Shown: positions 26,955 to 35,810, counted from the first letter of the stretch. The stretch: DNA of 41,624 nucleotides from Actinomycetes bacterium (GCA_023419175.1 JAEZYG010000079.1:1-41624); one strand, 5' to 3'. Translations and numbers: made by a program. The notes: a model not told the origin generated them from the letters alone.

Positions 26955-27000
26955 TTGACCTAATAGTTTGCATTTGCCTAGTCTAGTATGCAAGCGCAAA
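26955..27000 (+). promoter_or_regulatory. Promoter and probable DeoR operator of the sugar-alcohol operon
   Basis: TTGACC (26955-26960) and TAGTCT (26979-26984), spaced by 18 bases, form a plausible promoter. An inverted repeat, TTTGCATTTGC (26967-26977) and GCAAGCGCAAA (26990-27000), matches at 9 of 11 positions and straddles the -10 element. The arrangement suits autorepression by the DeoR protein encoded from 27021. A further palindrome, GCAAAATTTTGC, lies at 26902-26913 and may be an auxiliary site. Confidence 0.6.
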
Positions 27001-27020
27001 GTTGCGAGTCTGGAGGTGTG

Positions 27021-27782
27021 ATGGAGCTCAATGGACGTCAAGAAAAAATTCTCGCCTTATTGCGCCATGAGGATGCCGTCGAGATCGCCCATCTGTGCTC
27101 CTTGATGGCGGTCAGCCGTGAGACTGTGCGCAAAGATATCTCAGAACTCGACCGCGCTGGTTTGCTTCTCAAGGTGCGCGGAGGAGCGGTCGCTAGACCA
27201 AAGCTATTTGAATCTGCCTATGGTGAGCGGCGGATGCGAAATATTGAAGCGAAGCAGACCATTGCTGCGTGTGCCATCGATTTGATCGACCACGGGATGA
27301 CGATCTATCTGGATTACGGCACTACGATCTATATGCTAGCTACCCGTTTGGATGCTCTTAGGGGGCTCACCGTCGTCACTGCTTCATTGCCTACCGCTAT
27401 GATGCTGGCAACATATGAAGGGATCGATGTCATTCTTCTCGGGGGTATCATTCGGTCTAATGAAAATTCTCTCTATGGGCCTCCCGCTCTTAGAAATTTA
27501 GAATTGCTCAATATTGATATGGGATTTTTCAGCTGTGCAGGTATAGATATAGATGGTTTCTTGAATAACTACCATATTCATGAAACGGCTCTATCGAGAT
27601 ATGCTATCAGTAGGTGTGCCGCTACTGCATTACTGATTGATGGAACAAAAGCTGGAGTTAATGCCCCCAATATCTTGGGCAAGGTTTCAGATTTTAATTA
27701 TTGTATTCATGCTGGTTTTGATAAAGATTATCGCTTAATGATGAGTGAATCTGGAATAAAGGTGCTGAGTGAGGAGAAATGA
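27021..27782 (+). CDS. DeoR-family transcriptional regulator
   Basis: A 253-residue repressor. The N-terminal winged helix-turn-helix (RQEKILALLRHEDAVEIAHLCSLMAVSRETVRKDISELDRAGLL; landmarks VSRETVRKDISELDRAG) is typical of DeoR proteins. The C-terminal sugar-phosphate sensor domain resembles ribose-5-phosphate isomerase (LDYGTTIYMLATRL, LLGGIIRSNENSLYGP, FFSCAGIDIDGF). The ATG at 27021 follows GGAGG five bases upstream. The stop overlaps the IIA start, so the regulator is the first gene of the operon it probably controls. The inducer is likely a sugar phosphate of the pathway. Confidence 0.92.
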   Translation: MELNGRQEKILALLRHEDAVEIAHLCSLMAVSRETVRKDISELDRAGLLLKVRGGAVARPKLFESAYGERRMRNIEAKQTIAACAIDLIDHGMTIYLDYGTTIYMLATRLDALRGLTVVTASLPTAMMLATYEGIDVILLGGIIRSNENSLYGPPALRNLELLNIDMGFFSCAGIDIDGFLNNYHIHETALSRYAISRCAATALLIDGTKAGVNAPNILGKVSDFNYCIHAGFDKDYRLMMSESGIKVLSEEK

Positions 27783-28237
27783 TGTTTGATCTGGATTCCA
27801 TTTTCTTCTATTCGGAGATTGAAGCATCGTCATCCGATGAACTTTTTGAACAGGTAGCTTTCCAACTTCATGAAAAAGGCTATGTCCGTGAAGACTATGC
27901 TCAAGCGTTGAGTGAGCGTGAAGGAGAATTTCCCACAGGTCTCCCGCTGCCGGGAGGAATCGCTCTTCCTCATACCAGTGCTGACTACGTTCATCGCGAT
28001 GCTATCGTCGTTGTCCGTCTACAATCTCCCATCGTCTTCGGTGAGATGGGGGGAGATGAAGAAGATAAGGTCAACGTTTCGCTCGCTGTCTTTCTTGTCC
28101 TATCCGACGCTTCGGCTCATCTCAGCGTATTGACATCGCTCATTCAATCATTTCAAGACGAAGAGTTTAGAAGCGCTCTATTGAATGCTGAAGAACGTTC
28201 TTCAGTACAGAAAATTATCTACGAAAAAATTTCGTGA
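27779..28237 (+). CDS. PTS system IIA component, galactitol/fructose type
   Basis: A 152-residue phosphocarrier of the EIIA-2 (fructose/mannitol/galactitol) fold. The phosphorylated histidine is His65 in LPGGIALPHTSADYVHRD. The further family motif AVFLVLSDASAHLSVLTSLIQSF is present (landmark DASAHLSVL). It receives phosphate from HPr and passes it to the IIB protein encoded next. The start overlaps the regulator stop (ATGATG). The separate IIA, IIB, IIC layout points to the galactitol (GatABC) family, although arabitol or related polyols cannot be excluded. Confidence 0.88.
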   Translation: MMFDLDSIFFYSEIEASSSDELFEQVAFQLHEKGYVREDYAQALSEREGEFPTGLPLPGGIALPHTSADYVHRDAIVVVRLQSPIVFGEMGGDEEDKVNVSLAVFLVLSDASAHLSVLTSLIQSFQDEEFRSALLNAEERSSVQKIIYEKIS

Positions 28238-28262
28238 AATTCATCGCATAGGAGGGGTGAAA

Positions 28263-28538
28263 ATGAAGAAAGTTATCGTTGCCTGTGGAGGGGCTGTCGC
28301 TACATCAACAGTCGCTGCTGAAAGAATTAGAGAGATATGCCGCGAGGCGGGAATTGCGGTAGATGTTGTTCAATATCGTATAGGTGAATTGGATTCAGTC
28401 GCAGATCAGGCGGATCTTATCGTTACGACCGCAAAGGTGAAAAAAGATTATTCCGTTCCTGTAATACATGGAATCGCTTTTATCTCCGGAATCAACCAGG
28501 AGATGACTGAACAGAAAATTCTCGACATTTTGAAATAG
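28263..28538 (+). CDS. PTS system IIB component, galactitol type
   Basis: A 91-residue protein with the N-terminal phosphocysteine signature KKVIVACGGAVATSTVAAERI (Cys8, followed by G-x-A/G-ATS). It is typical of GatB-like IIB subunits. The frame is open to 28185, but GGAGGGG before the ATG at 28263 and the family N-terminus fix the start. The first part of the operon, including this gene, is noticeably more A+T-rich than the permease gene that follows. Confidence 0.9.
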   Translation: MKKVIVACGGAVATSTVAAERIREICREAGIAVDVVQYRIGELDSVADQADLIVTTAKVKKDYSVPVIHGIAFISGINQEMTEQKILDILK

Positions 28539-28552
28539 AGGTAGAGATTCCC

Positions 28553-29905
28553 ATGATGGACGTCATTCAATATATCGTTGATCTTGGCGCCAGCGTCATG
28601 CTGCCGCTTATCATCTTCATTCTTGGTCTTATTCTCGGACGCGGTTTCGGTAAATCGCTGGTATCGGGTCTGACGATCGGTGTCGGTTTTGTCGGCATCG
28701 GTCTAGTCGTCAATCTGCTCTTGGATAATCTCGGACCTGCGGCAGAGGCGATGGCACAACGTTTCAATGTCAATCTCAATGTGGTCGATCTCGGCTGGCC
28801 GGGAACCGCGCCTATGGTATGGGCTTCCACGATGGGGTTGGTAGCGATCCCGATCGCCATTGCGACCAATATCGTGATGCTCTTAACGAGAACCACCAAA
28901 GTCGTCAATGTCGATATCTGGAATATCTGGCATATGGCGTTTACAGGCATCATCGTTCAAATCGCCACCGGATCTTTCTGGGGAGGGGTAGTTGGCGTTA
29001 TCGTCCATGCGATCATCGCCTATAAACTCGGCGATATTTATGGAGACGTCACCGATGAATATTTCGGCCTCGAAGGCGTGTCCATCCCGCATGGTACATC
29101 GGCATATATGGGTGTATTCGCCAAACCCATTGACGATCTGATTGAAAAAATTCCTGGACTTCGCTCCATCAACCTCACGACAGATAAACTCGAAAAGCGT
29201 CTCGGTGTTTTCGGTCAACCTCTCGTGATCGGCACTATTCTCGGCATAGCAGTCGGTATTCTTGCCGGCTATCCTGTCAGCAAATCTCTCCAACTCGGCA
29301 TCTCGATGGGAGCTGTCATGCTTCTCATGCCGATGGTGGTCAAATTCATCATGCAAGGCCTCATGCCTATCGCTGAAGCAGCACGAGCAAAACTTCAAGC
29401 TCGGTTCAAATCCAATGATTACCGCATCGGCTTAGATCCAGCTCTTCTCCTTGGGGATCCTCAAGTGATTTCCGCTGGACTTCTCTTCGTCCCGATCACC
29501 GTTCTTATCGCTGTACTCGTCCCCGGTAACCAAGTTCTGCCCTTCGGTGATCTGGCGACAATCGGCTTCTTCATCGCCATGGCAGTCGGTATTCACCACG
29601 GCAATATCTTCCGGACATTGATCTCTGGCTCGATCATCATGACGATCACCGTCTGGATTTCCAATCAGATGATCTCCTTGCAAACGCAATTGGCCTCCCA
29701 GGTCAATATGTTGGGCAATGCCTCCCAGGTATCTTCTCTCGACCAGGCTGGTTCTCCGATCACCTATCTCTTGGCAAAGGGAATGAGCCTCCAGATGGGT
29801 ATTGGTTTCGCCGTTATCGCTGTGCTCTATATCGCAGCCTGTCTCTATACCTTCATCAGCTATCGCCGTGGACGTCTCTATCACCGTGCAGGAAAGGAGG
29901 CCTAA
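28553..29905 (+). CDS. PTS system IIC component (galactitol-type permease)
   Basis: A 450-residue integral membrane permease of the galactitol PTS family (GatC-like). It has many hydrophobic helices and the landmarks DLGASVMLPLIIFILGLILG, RAFNVNL-like QRFNVNLNVVDLGWPGTAP, FGLEGVSIPHGTSAYMGVF (landmark SIPHGTSAY), and MAVGIHHGNIFRTLISG. It translocates and phosphorylates the polyol together with IIA and IIB. The ATGATG start leaves a one-codon ambiguity. The dehydrogenase ATG follows the stop after three bases. Confidence 0.9.
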   Translation: MMDVIQYIVDLGASVMLPLIIFILGLILGRGFGKSLVSGLTIGVGFVGIGLVVNLLLDNLGPAAEAMAQRFNVNLNVVDLGWPGTAPMVWASTMGLVAIPIAIATNIVMLLTRTTKVVNVDIWNIWHMAFTGIIVQIATGSFWGGVVGVIVHAIIAYKLGDIYGDVTDEYFGLEGVSIPHGTSAYMGVFAKPIDDLIEKIPGLRSINLTTDKLEKRLGVFGQPLVIGTILGIAVGILAGYPVSKSLQLGISMGAVMLLMPMVVKFIMQGLMPIAEAARAKLQARFKSNDYRIGLDPALLLGDPQVISAGLLFVPITVLIAVLVPGNQVLPFGDLATIGFFIAMAVGIHHGNIFRTLISGSIIMTITVWISNQMISLQTQLASQVNMLGNASQVSSLDQAGSPITYLLAKGMSLQMGIGFAVIAVLYIAACLYTFISYRRGRLYHRAGKEA

Positions 29906-29908
29906 GCG

Positions 29909-30967
29909 ATGGCTGAAAAGATGAGAACGCTCAGCGTGACCGACGTGGGCAAGCTGGATCTCATCATGGCGGACAGACCATCGCCACGCGGTGACGAAGT
30001 TCTTATCCGAGTTGCCTATTGTGGAATTTGTGGATCGGATTTCCCCCGTTATTTCAACGGGGGAGTCCACAATTTCCCTCAGGTTCTCGGCCATGAATTT
30101 TCCGGAACGGTCGTCGAGCTAGGAGATCAGGTCGATAAGAGCCTCCAAGGGCGAAGAGTTGCGGTGGCTCCGCTCGTCCCCTGCCAAGAATGCGAACAAT
30201 GCCTGCAAGGATATAGTGCGTTATGTACGGCCTATTCCTTCATTGGATCGCGTCAACAAGGCGCCTTAGCTGATTACGTAGCGGTTCCAGCGCGCAATTG
30301 CATTCCCATCCCCGACACCATGAGCCTCAAAGAGGCGGCATTAGTCGAGCCGGCATCAATCGCTTTACATGCCCTTTCGCTGATCGAGGATATTGAGCAG
30401 GTGGATGCTGCCGTTCTCGGTAGTGGAGTGATCGGGTTGATTGCAACCATGGCATTGAAAGCGAGGGGAGCGTCTAGCGTCACCTGTATCGATATCAGCG
30501 AGGAAAAATTGGCTCGAGCTCAACGGTGTGGAGCCGACCACATCGTTATCAATCGTGGCGATAATCTGACCGAGCACTATGCGAAAGTTGACGATCCCCA
30601 GCTGTGCATTGAAATTGCCGGTTTTCCTCAAACTCAGCGTCAAGCGATCACCATATGCGGACGTAAAGGCCATGTCGTTTTGGTAGGAACCGGACATGGA
30701 GCCGTGGAATTTAGCAATGAGGAATTTGAGACCATCCTCAGGCGAGAGCTTACGATCAAAGGATCGTGGATGTCTTATTCCGCTCCTTTCCCTGGGCAAG
30801 AGTGGATTGATGCCGTCGAGATGATTGCATCTCGACGCTTAAATGTCGAGATGCTGATCTCAAATCTCTATTCCCTTGAAGATGGACCTCGCCCCTTTAT
30901 CGACTCAGTCGAATCTGGCGGAGCCATGCTCAAACCTCTCTACGAGATCGGTGGAGAAGAGTCATGA
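29909..30967 (+). CDS. Zinc-dependent polyol-phosphate dehydrogenase (galactitol-1-phosphate dehydrogenase-like)
   Basis: A 352-residue medium-chain dehydrogenase. The catalytic zinc site includes Cys38 (YCGICGSD) and GHE (His62, Glu63). The structural zinc site is Cys92, 95, 98 and 106 (C-x2-C-x2-C-x7-C). The Rossmann nucleotide loop is AVLGSGVIGL. In this operon it most likely oxidises galactitol-1-phosphate to tagatose-6-phosphate with NAD+. The sorbitol- or threonine-dehydrogenase branch cannot be told apart with certainty, so the substrate call rests on the neighbours. It overlaps the kinase start by four bases. Confidence 0.87.
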   Translation: MAEKMRTLSVTDVGKLDLIMADRPSPRGDEVLIRVAYCGICGSDFPRYFNGGVHNFPQVLGHEFSGTVVELGDQVDKSLQGRRVAVAPLVPCQECEQCLQGYSALCTAYSFIGSRQQGALADYVAVPARNCIPIPDTMSLKEAALVEPASIALHALSLIEDIEQVDAAVLGSGVIGLIATMALKARGASSVTCIDISEEKLARAQRCGADHIVINRGDNLTEHYAKVDDPQLCIEIAGFPQTQRQAITICGRKGHVVLVGTGHGAVEFSNEEFETILRRELTIKGSWMSYSAPFPGQEWIDAVEMIASRRLNVEMLISNLYSLEDGPRPFIDSVESGGAMLKPLYEIGGEES

Positions 30968-31908
30968 GCGAGACGATCTTGTGCATTACGTGCAATCCAG
31001 CAATCGATATCACCTATCGCATCGATTCATTGCGTCCGCATCATGTCCACCGCGTCCAGAAAGTCTATCGACGTGCTGGAGGGAAAGGGGTAAACGTCGC
31101 TTCTGTTCTTGCCCAGATGGGAGATCGTCCTGCGGTGAGCGGATTTATAGGGGGAAGGAGTGGAGAAGAATTCCTCTCCTTGCTCGATGAAGGTCTTTCT
31201 TCTCAGTGGATCGAGGTGGAATCACCCACTCGAGCGACGACAGCGATCGTGGACGATAGCGACGTTACCCTCTTTAACGAACCTGGCGGTTTTGTCTCTG
31301 AAGAAGCCTGGAAGAGATTGGCTGAAAAGATCATCTCCTTGGCTCCTCGTCTGGTCGCCATCTGCGGATCTTTTCCTACAGGAACAAAGACTCAAGATCT
31401 GGTCTCGTTGATTAAAGCAGCTCATGCAGTCAATGCGATATGCATCGTCGATACCAGCGGCGAATATCTCATGGAGGCAGCTCGCGCCCAGGCGGACTTG
31501 GTCAAACCCAACCGTGAGGAACTATGCGCAGCGACTGGTTGCATTGAGATAAACGAAGGTGTCGAGGCTGTGCTATCCGCAGGCGCACAGGCTGTTCTCG
31601 TCTCGGATTCTTCTCGGGGGATGGGGCTTTTTAGCGCCAATGAGAGAACGCGATATTGGTGGGGATCTATGCCTTACGCATTGACAGGTAATGCGACTGG
31701 AGCGGGGGATTCATCTGTCGCCGCAATCGCTCACCATATCGCCTCATACGGGATGGATAGATGGGACGAGGGACTGCGTCAAGCCGTCGCCTTGTCTGCA
31801 GCGACTGTGGTTTCACCAGTAGCTGGACGATATGACGAAGTGAAAGCTCAACAGTACAGAAAAGAAGTGAAGATAGATGTCATGTGTCGATCTTTTGAGC
31901 GTAGCTGA
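30964..31908 (+). CDS. PfkB-family sugar-phosphate kinase (tagatose-6-phosphate / 1-phosphofructo kinase type)
   Basis: A 314-residue ribokinase-fold kinase of the LacC/FruK branch. It has the N-terminal TCNPAIDITYRIDSL, the substrate loop GGKGVNVASVLA at 39-50, and the ATP/catalytic motif NATGAGDSS (catalytic Asp in GAGD). In this operon the expected reaction is tagatose-6-phosphate to tagatose-1,6-bisphosphate. 1-Phosphofructokinase activity is the main alternative. The start overlaps the dehydrogenase stop, and the end overlaps the aldolase by 32 bases. Confidence 0.88.
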   Translation: MSETILCITCNPAIDITYRIDSLRPHHVHRVQKVYRRAGGKGVNVASVLAQMGDRPAVSGFIGGRSGEEFLSLLDEGLSSQWIEVESPTRATTAIVDDSDVTLFNEPGGFVSEEAWKRLAEKIISLAPRLVAICGSFPTGTKTQDLVSLIKAAHAVNAICIVDTSGEYLMEAARAQADLVKPNREELCAATGCIEINEGVEAVLSAGAQAVLVSDSSRGMGLFSANERTRYWWGSMPYALTGNATGAGDSSVAAIAHHIASYGMDRWDEGLRQAVALSAATVVSPVAGRYDEVKAQQYRKEVKIDVMCRSFERS

Positions 31909-32713
31909 ACAACAGCGATCACGCGGATGGGGATTGGGGGCGTTTAACGTCGTCCAATTGGAAACAGCAGAAATTTTGGTTTCAGCAGCGGAATCAGTCG
32001 ATCAGCCTATCGTCTTACAGATCAGCCAAAATGCCGTGCGTTATCACGGTGGACAGCTTGCCCCTTTGGGGAAGGCTGTCTTGGAAATAGCTTCATTGTC
32101 GAAAGTGCCGACTGTGGTTCACCTCGATCATGCTGATGATCTCGATCTGATCGATGAAGCGATCGACCTTGGGTTCACCTCGGTGATGTATGACGGTTCT
32201 AAGCTCGATTATGAACAGAATGTGCGCAATACCATCTCTGTGGTGAAGAAATGCCATGAGCGATCCATCAGCGTTGAAGCCGAATTGGGTGAGGTCGGAG
32301 GTAAGGATGGCGTCCATGCCCCTGGAGTGCAGACGAAACCTCATGAGGCGAAAAAATTTGTTGAAGATACGGGAGTCGATCTTTTAGCTGTCGCGGTCGG
32401 TTCTTCCCATGCGATGACAGAACGCAGCGCAAAGCTGAATAATGAGCTGATCGCTTCTCTCGCTCAAACATTGAGTCTGCCTTTGGTACTCCACGGATCA
32501 TCAGGTGTGAGCGATGAGGGAATGAGAGCTGCTATTGAGGCGGGAATGACGAAGATCAACGTCTCAACACATCTCAATGTGACTTTCACACAGACGGTTC
32601 GTCACTATCTCGATCAGAATCCGAAAGTCGTCGATCCTCGTAAATATATGCGAGCGGGTAACGATGAGGTCTACCGCGAGGTGGTTCGTCTGCTCAACCT
32701 CTACTCTCAGTAG
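31877..32713 (+). CDS. Class II (zinc) ketose-bisphosphate aldolase, tagatose-bisphosphate type
   Basis: A 278-residue class II aldolase. The catalytic Asp84 and zinc ligand His85 are in HLDHADD. Glu134 is in EAELGEVGG, and further zinc ligands are His178 (VGSSHA) and His206 (LHGSSG). The phosphate-binding KINVSTHLN follows. It would cleave tagatose-1,6-bisphosphate to dihydroxyacetone phosphate and glyceraldehyde-3-phosphate; fructose-1,6-bisphosphate is the alternative substrate. The non-catalytic GatZ-type partner of E. coli is not present in this operon. The start lies 32 bases inside the kinase gene. Confidence 0.9.
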   Translation: MSCVDLLSVAEQQRSRGWGLGAFNVVQLETAEILVSAAESVDQPIVLQISQNAVRYHGGQLAPLGKAVLEIASLSKVPTVVHLDHADDLDLIDEAIDLGFTSVMYDGSKLDYEQNVRNTISVVKKCHERSISVEAELGEVGGKDGVHAPGVQTKPHEAKKFVEDTGVDLLAVAVGSSHAMTERSAKLNNELIASLAQTLSLPLVLHGSSGVSDEGMRAAIEAGMTKINVSTHLNVTFTQTVRHYLDQNPKVVDPRKYMRAGNDEVYREVVRLLNLYSQ

Positions 32714-32727
32714 AGGGAAATATAGCA

Positions 32728-32756
32728 ATGTGGGTGGCGCTAAGCCACCCACACAT
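32728..32756. terminator. Probable terminator between the sugar-alcohol operon and the phosphoribosyltransferase
   Basis: A perfect 10-bp stem (tgtgggtggc with gccacccaca) and 5-base loop sits between two convergent genes. There is no good T-run on the plus strand, so termination strength is uncertain. Confidence 0.6.
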
Positions 32757-32771
32757 AGAACGAAGTGCACA

Positions 32772-33281
32772 TCAGTTGATATGCGCTTTCACTGGAGGTT
32801 CGGCTGACCAGGGGAATACGATCCACTTATCGGTATGCTTCCAGCAAAAATCAGGCTCGATGATCGTGGTCGGTTTGGCGTAAATCACCTGACTTTTCAC
32901 CTCGGCTCCAAAACCTTTGAGCAAGTCGAGGACGAGAGCGAGCGTCCGTCCAGAATCGACCACATCATCTACAACTAGAACGCGACGACCTTTGATGGAG
33001 TCGATATCCAGCATGGGTGCCAAAAGGATGGGATCGGGCAGAGTCTTCGCCACATCGGTATAGAACTCGACATTGATCGCATCGGTCAATTTCACACCGA
33101 GAGCGTAGGTAAGAGCTCCCGCAGGAATCATCCCCCCGCGAGCAACCCCGATGAGAACTTCGGGATCAAAACCGGAATCGGCGACTTGCTGAGCCATCTC
33201 GCGAGTGGCTTGAGCGAAGGCATTCCAGGTGAGAACTTCTTTATCGTCGAGATGGGTTGAATCTGCATGATATGCCGTCAT
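32772..33281 (-). CDS. Phosphoribosyltransferase (xanthine/hypoxanthine type)
   Basis: A 169-residue type I phosphoribosyltransferase with the PRPP-binding motif RVLVVDDVVDSGRTLALV and an upstream PEVLIGVARGGMIPAGALTYAL segment. The overall layout is close to bacterial xanthine-guanine phosphoribosyltransferases used in purine salvage. The base specificity is not certain. It is a single-gene unit, convergent with the aldolase and divergent from transketolase. Confidence 0.85.
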   Translation of the reverse strand: MTAYHADSTHLDDKEVLTWNAFAQATREMAQQVADSGFDPEVLIGVARGGMIPAGALTYALGVKLTDAINVEFYTDVAKTLPDPILLAPMLDIDSIKGRRVLVVDDVVDSGRTLALVLDLLKGFGAEVKSQVIYAKPTTIIEPDFCWKHTDKWIVFPWSAEPPVKAHIN

Positions 33282-33431
33282 AGGAAAATCCTAGCGGTCG
33301 TCACACTATGCTTCCACCTAATAGGTCTATATGATCGTGACTAGCTGAGAAATCACTATTACACGACAGCGTCCACGCATTAGAATGGGGGATCATCCCA
33401 GCTTTCCAAGCGAATCGTAAAAGGACGCACT

Positions 33432-35507
33432 GTGAGCGAACTGAATTGGACTGATAACGATCAACGAGCCGTCGATCTAGCAAGAATTCTGGCAGCCGAT
33501 GCCGTGCAAAAGGTAGGTAATGGGCATCCAGGAACCGCCATCTCTTTGGCTCCTGTAGCCTATATGCTCTACCAGAAGGTAATGGCTCTCGACCCTAACG
33601 ATGATAAGTGGATCGGACGAGACCGCTTCGTCCTCTCCGCTGGACATGCATCGATTGTGCAATATGTGCAGCTCTATCTGGGGGGACTCGGATTGGAATT
33701 GGACGATCTGCGCTCCTTGCGTACCTTCAATTCCTTGACGCCTGGACATCCTGAATATGGCCATACCCGATTTGTTGAATGCACCACAGGTCCTTTGGGA
33801 GCTGGTATTTCGAATGCGGTCGGTATGGCGATGGCAGCACGTCGTGAGCGTGGTCTTTACGATCCTGAGGCTCAAGGATCATCGATTTTCGATCATTTCG
33901 TCTACACGATTCTAGGCGATGGATGTATGCAAGAAGGCGTCCAGGCTGAGGCGGCATCTTTAGCGGGAACGCAGCGTCTGGGCAATCTCATCGCCATCTA
34001 TGACGACAATGCGATCTCCATCGAAGGGGATACCAAGATCGCTTTCGGTGAAGATGTCTCGGCTCGCTATGCCGCCTACGGATGGGATGTCCACGAGGTT
34101 GATTGGACCGATCAAGGGCGTGGCTATCATGAGGATGTCGAAGCTCTGTATCAGGCGATTATGGCGGCTCAACAGGTGAGCGATAAACCCTCATTGATCC
34201 ATCTCAAGACGGTGATTGCCTGGCCTTTGCCGACGATGCAGGGCAAACATTCCACTCATGGATCTGCGTTGGGGGAAGAGGAAATCTCTCGTCTGAAAGA
34301 TCTTCTCGGTTTCGATGACCAGCCTTTCGCTTTCGATTCTGCGATTGTTGATTACACCCGTTCCCAGATGGCTGAGCGTGGACGTAAGCTGCGAGCGGCA
34401 TGGGATGACGGCTTCGAAAAGTGGGCTAAGGCTCATAGGGAACAGCGATCCCTCTATGATCGGGTGATCGAGGGGCGTATCCCAGATCTCGACATTCCCT
34501 ATTTTGAGCCTGGTTCTATGGCAACCCGAGCGGCCTCGGGTGCGGTTTTGACCGCTTTGGCGGATCAGATGCCTGAATTGTGGGGTGGATCTGCTGATCT
34601 GGCAGGTTCCAATAACACCACCATGAAAGGTCAGATGAGTTTCTTACCAGCCGATCTGTCCACTGAGGATTGGACGGCTGATCCCTATCGTGGACGCATC
34701 CTCCATTTCGGTGTGAGAGAACATGCGATGGGCGGAATTGTCAACGGTATTAACTTGTCCGGTTTGACGAGGGCATATTGTGGTACTTTCTTCGTCTTTG
34801 CCGACTATATGCGTCCAGCGGTACGACTCGCTGCCCTATCGAAATTGCCCAGTGTCTTTGTCTGGACTCACGATTCAATTGGTGTCGGTGAGGATGGCCC
34901 TACCCATCAGCCCATCGAACATCTCGCTTCCTATCGGGCGATCCCTGGATTGGCTGTGGTTCGTCCAGCAGATGCCAATGAAACGGCAGAGGCCTGGAAG
35001 ACGATCTTGAATATATCGGATCAACCCACTGCTTTGGTTCTCTCCCGTCAGAATCTGCCCATTTACGATCGTGAAGCGCACCACTATGGGTCGGCAGATG
35101 GGGTGGCGAGAGGGGCATATATCCTCGCTGAAGCGAACAATGCCTGTCCTGAGGTCATCGTGATTGCCACGGGTTCTGAAGTGGAAATCGCTCTTGAGGC
35201 GCGCGAGATCTTAGAGAAGGAGAATATTCCTACACGTGTGGTGTCCATGCCGTGTCAGGAGTGGTTTGACGCCCAAGATGAAGCCTATCGAGAAGAGGTC
35301 TTGCCTAGCGAGATTCTCGCGCGAGTCAGCGTGGAAGCCGGTTTGGAGATGGGATGGTCGTCCTATACGAAAGCCTATGGACGTCATGTTGGCATCGACC
35401 ATTTCGGAGCCTCCGCTAAGGGATCTTTCCTTTTTGAGCATTATGGCTTAACCGCTCAAGCGGTTGTTGAAGCAGCTCATAAGTCCATCGCCTCAGCATC
35501 TCGCTGA
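33432..35507 (+). CDS. tkt: Transketolase
   Basis: Transketolase transfers two-carbon units in the non-oxidative pentose phosphate pathway, using thiamine diphosphate. The 691-residue protein has the N-terminal GNGHPGTAISLAP (His32), SAGHAS (His72), and the ThDP/Mg motif GDGCMQEG at 162-169 with DDNAIS at 191-196. The second domain has GSADLAGSNNT and FGVREHAMGGI, with the catalytic Glu in the latter. The start is GTG. It is a separate unit with its own terminator. Confidence 0.96.
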   Translation: MSELNWTDNDQRAVDLARILAADAVQKVGNGHPGTAISLAPVAYMLYQKVMALDPNDDKWIGRDRFVLSAGHASIVQYVQLYLGGLGLELDDLRSLRTFNSLTPGHPEYGHTRFVECTTGPLGAGISNAVGMAMAARRERGLYDPEAQGSSIFDHFVYTILGDGCMQEGVQAEAASLAGTQRLGNLIAIYDDNAISIEGDTKIAFGEDVSARYAAYGWDVHEVDWTDQGRGYHEDVEALYQAIMAAQQVSDKPSLIHLKTVIAWPLPTMQGKHSTHGSALGEEEISRLKDLLGFDDQPFAFDSAIVDYTRSQMAERGRKLRAAWDDGFEKWAKAHREQRSLYDRVIEGRIPDLDIPYFEPGSMATRAASGAVLTALADQMPELWGGSADLAGSNNTTMKGQMSFLPADLSTEDWTADPYRGRILHFGVREHAMGGIVNGINLSGLTRAYCGTFFVFADYMRPAVRLAALSKLPSVFVWTHDSIGVGEDGPTHQPIEHLASYRAIPGLAVVRPADANETAEAWKTILNISDQPTALVLSRQNLPIYDREAHHYGSADGVARGAYILAEANNACPEVIVIATGSEVEIALEAREILEKENIPTRVVSMPCQEWFDAQDEAYREEVLPSEILARVSVEAGLEMGWSSYTKAYGRHVGIDHFGASAKGSFLFEHYGLTAQAVVEAAHKSIASASR

Positions 35508-35514
35508 GCTTTAG

Positions 35515-35546
35515 AAGTGGGGGAGGATATCCTTCCCCCACTTTTA
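35515..35546 (+). terminator. Terminator of tkt
   Basis: A G-rich stem (aagtggggg with cccccactt, with extra pairs near the loop) is followed by TTTTA. It lies seven bases beyond the tkt stop. Confidence 0.87.
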
Positions 35547-35810
35547 TTATGAAAAATTTAGGTAAAGAAAATGTTTATTTTCAAGAAAAATTAGGTCATC
35601 CTGAGAGGCGATAATAAGGAAACTAAGACAGGTAGAAAAAATTTCTATCTAGTATTTTTCAAGGTGTTTTACATTTAATAATGTCTATGTTTTGAAAATT
35701 TTGAAGATTAGGCTTCACTATCAAAAAATGAATATTTGATCTCCTTTCCGTAGTGTTCTTTATGTCGTCACGTAGACGACGTGGCGATGAGCCGAATGAG
35801 AGAAACTAAG
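35547..35810 (+). promoter_or_regulatory. A+T-rich non-coding region upstream of the DUF1540 gene
   Basis: About 260 bases, clearly richer in A+T than the rest of the window, with poly-A and poly-T stretches. The only reading frame of note is a 21-codon one from 35549 without a ribosome-binding site. A small hairpin, GTCGTC (35764-35769) with GACGAC (35775-35780), lies just before the gene. It probably holds the promoter of the DUF1540 gene, but I cannot name a firm -35/-10 pair. Confidence 0.4.

Noticed and set aside
35549..35614. 21-codon reading frame in the A+T-rich gap
   Set aside because: It begins inside the tkt terminator tail without a ribosome-binding site. Short open frames are expected by chance in such sequence.
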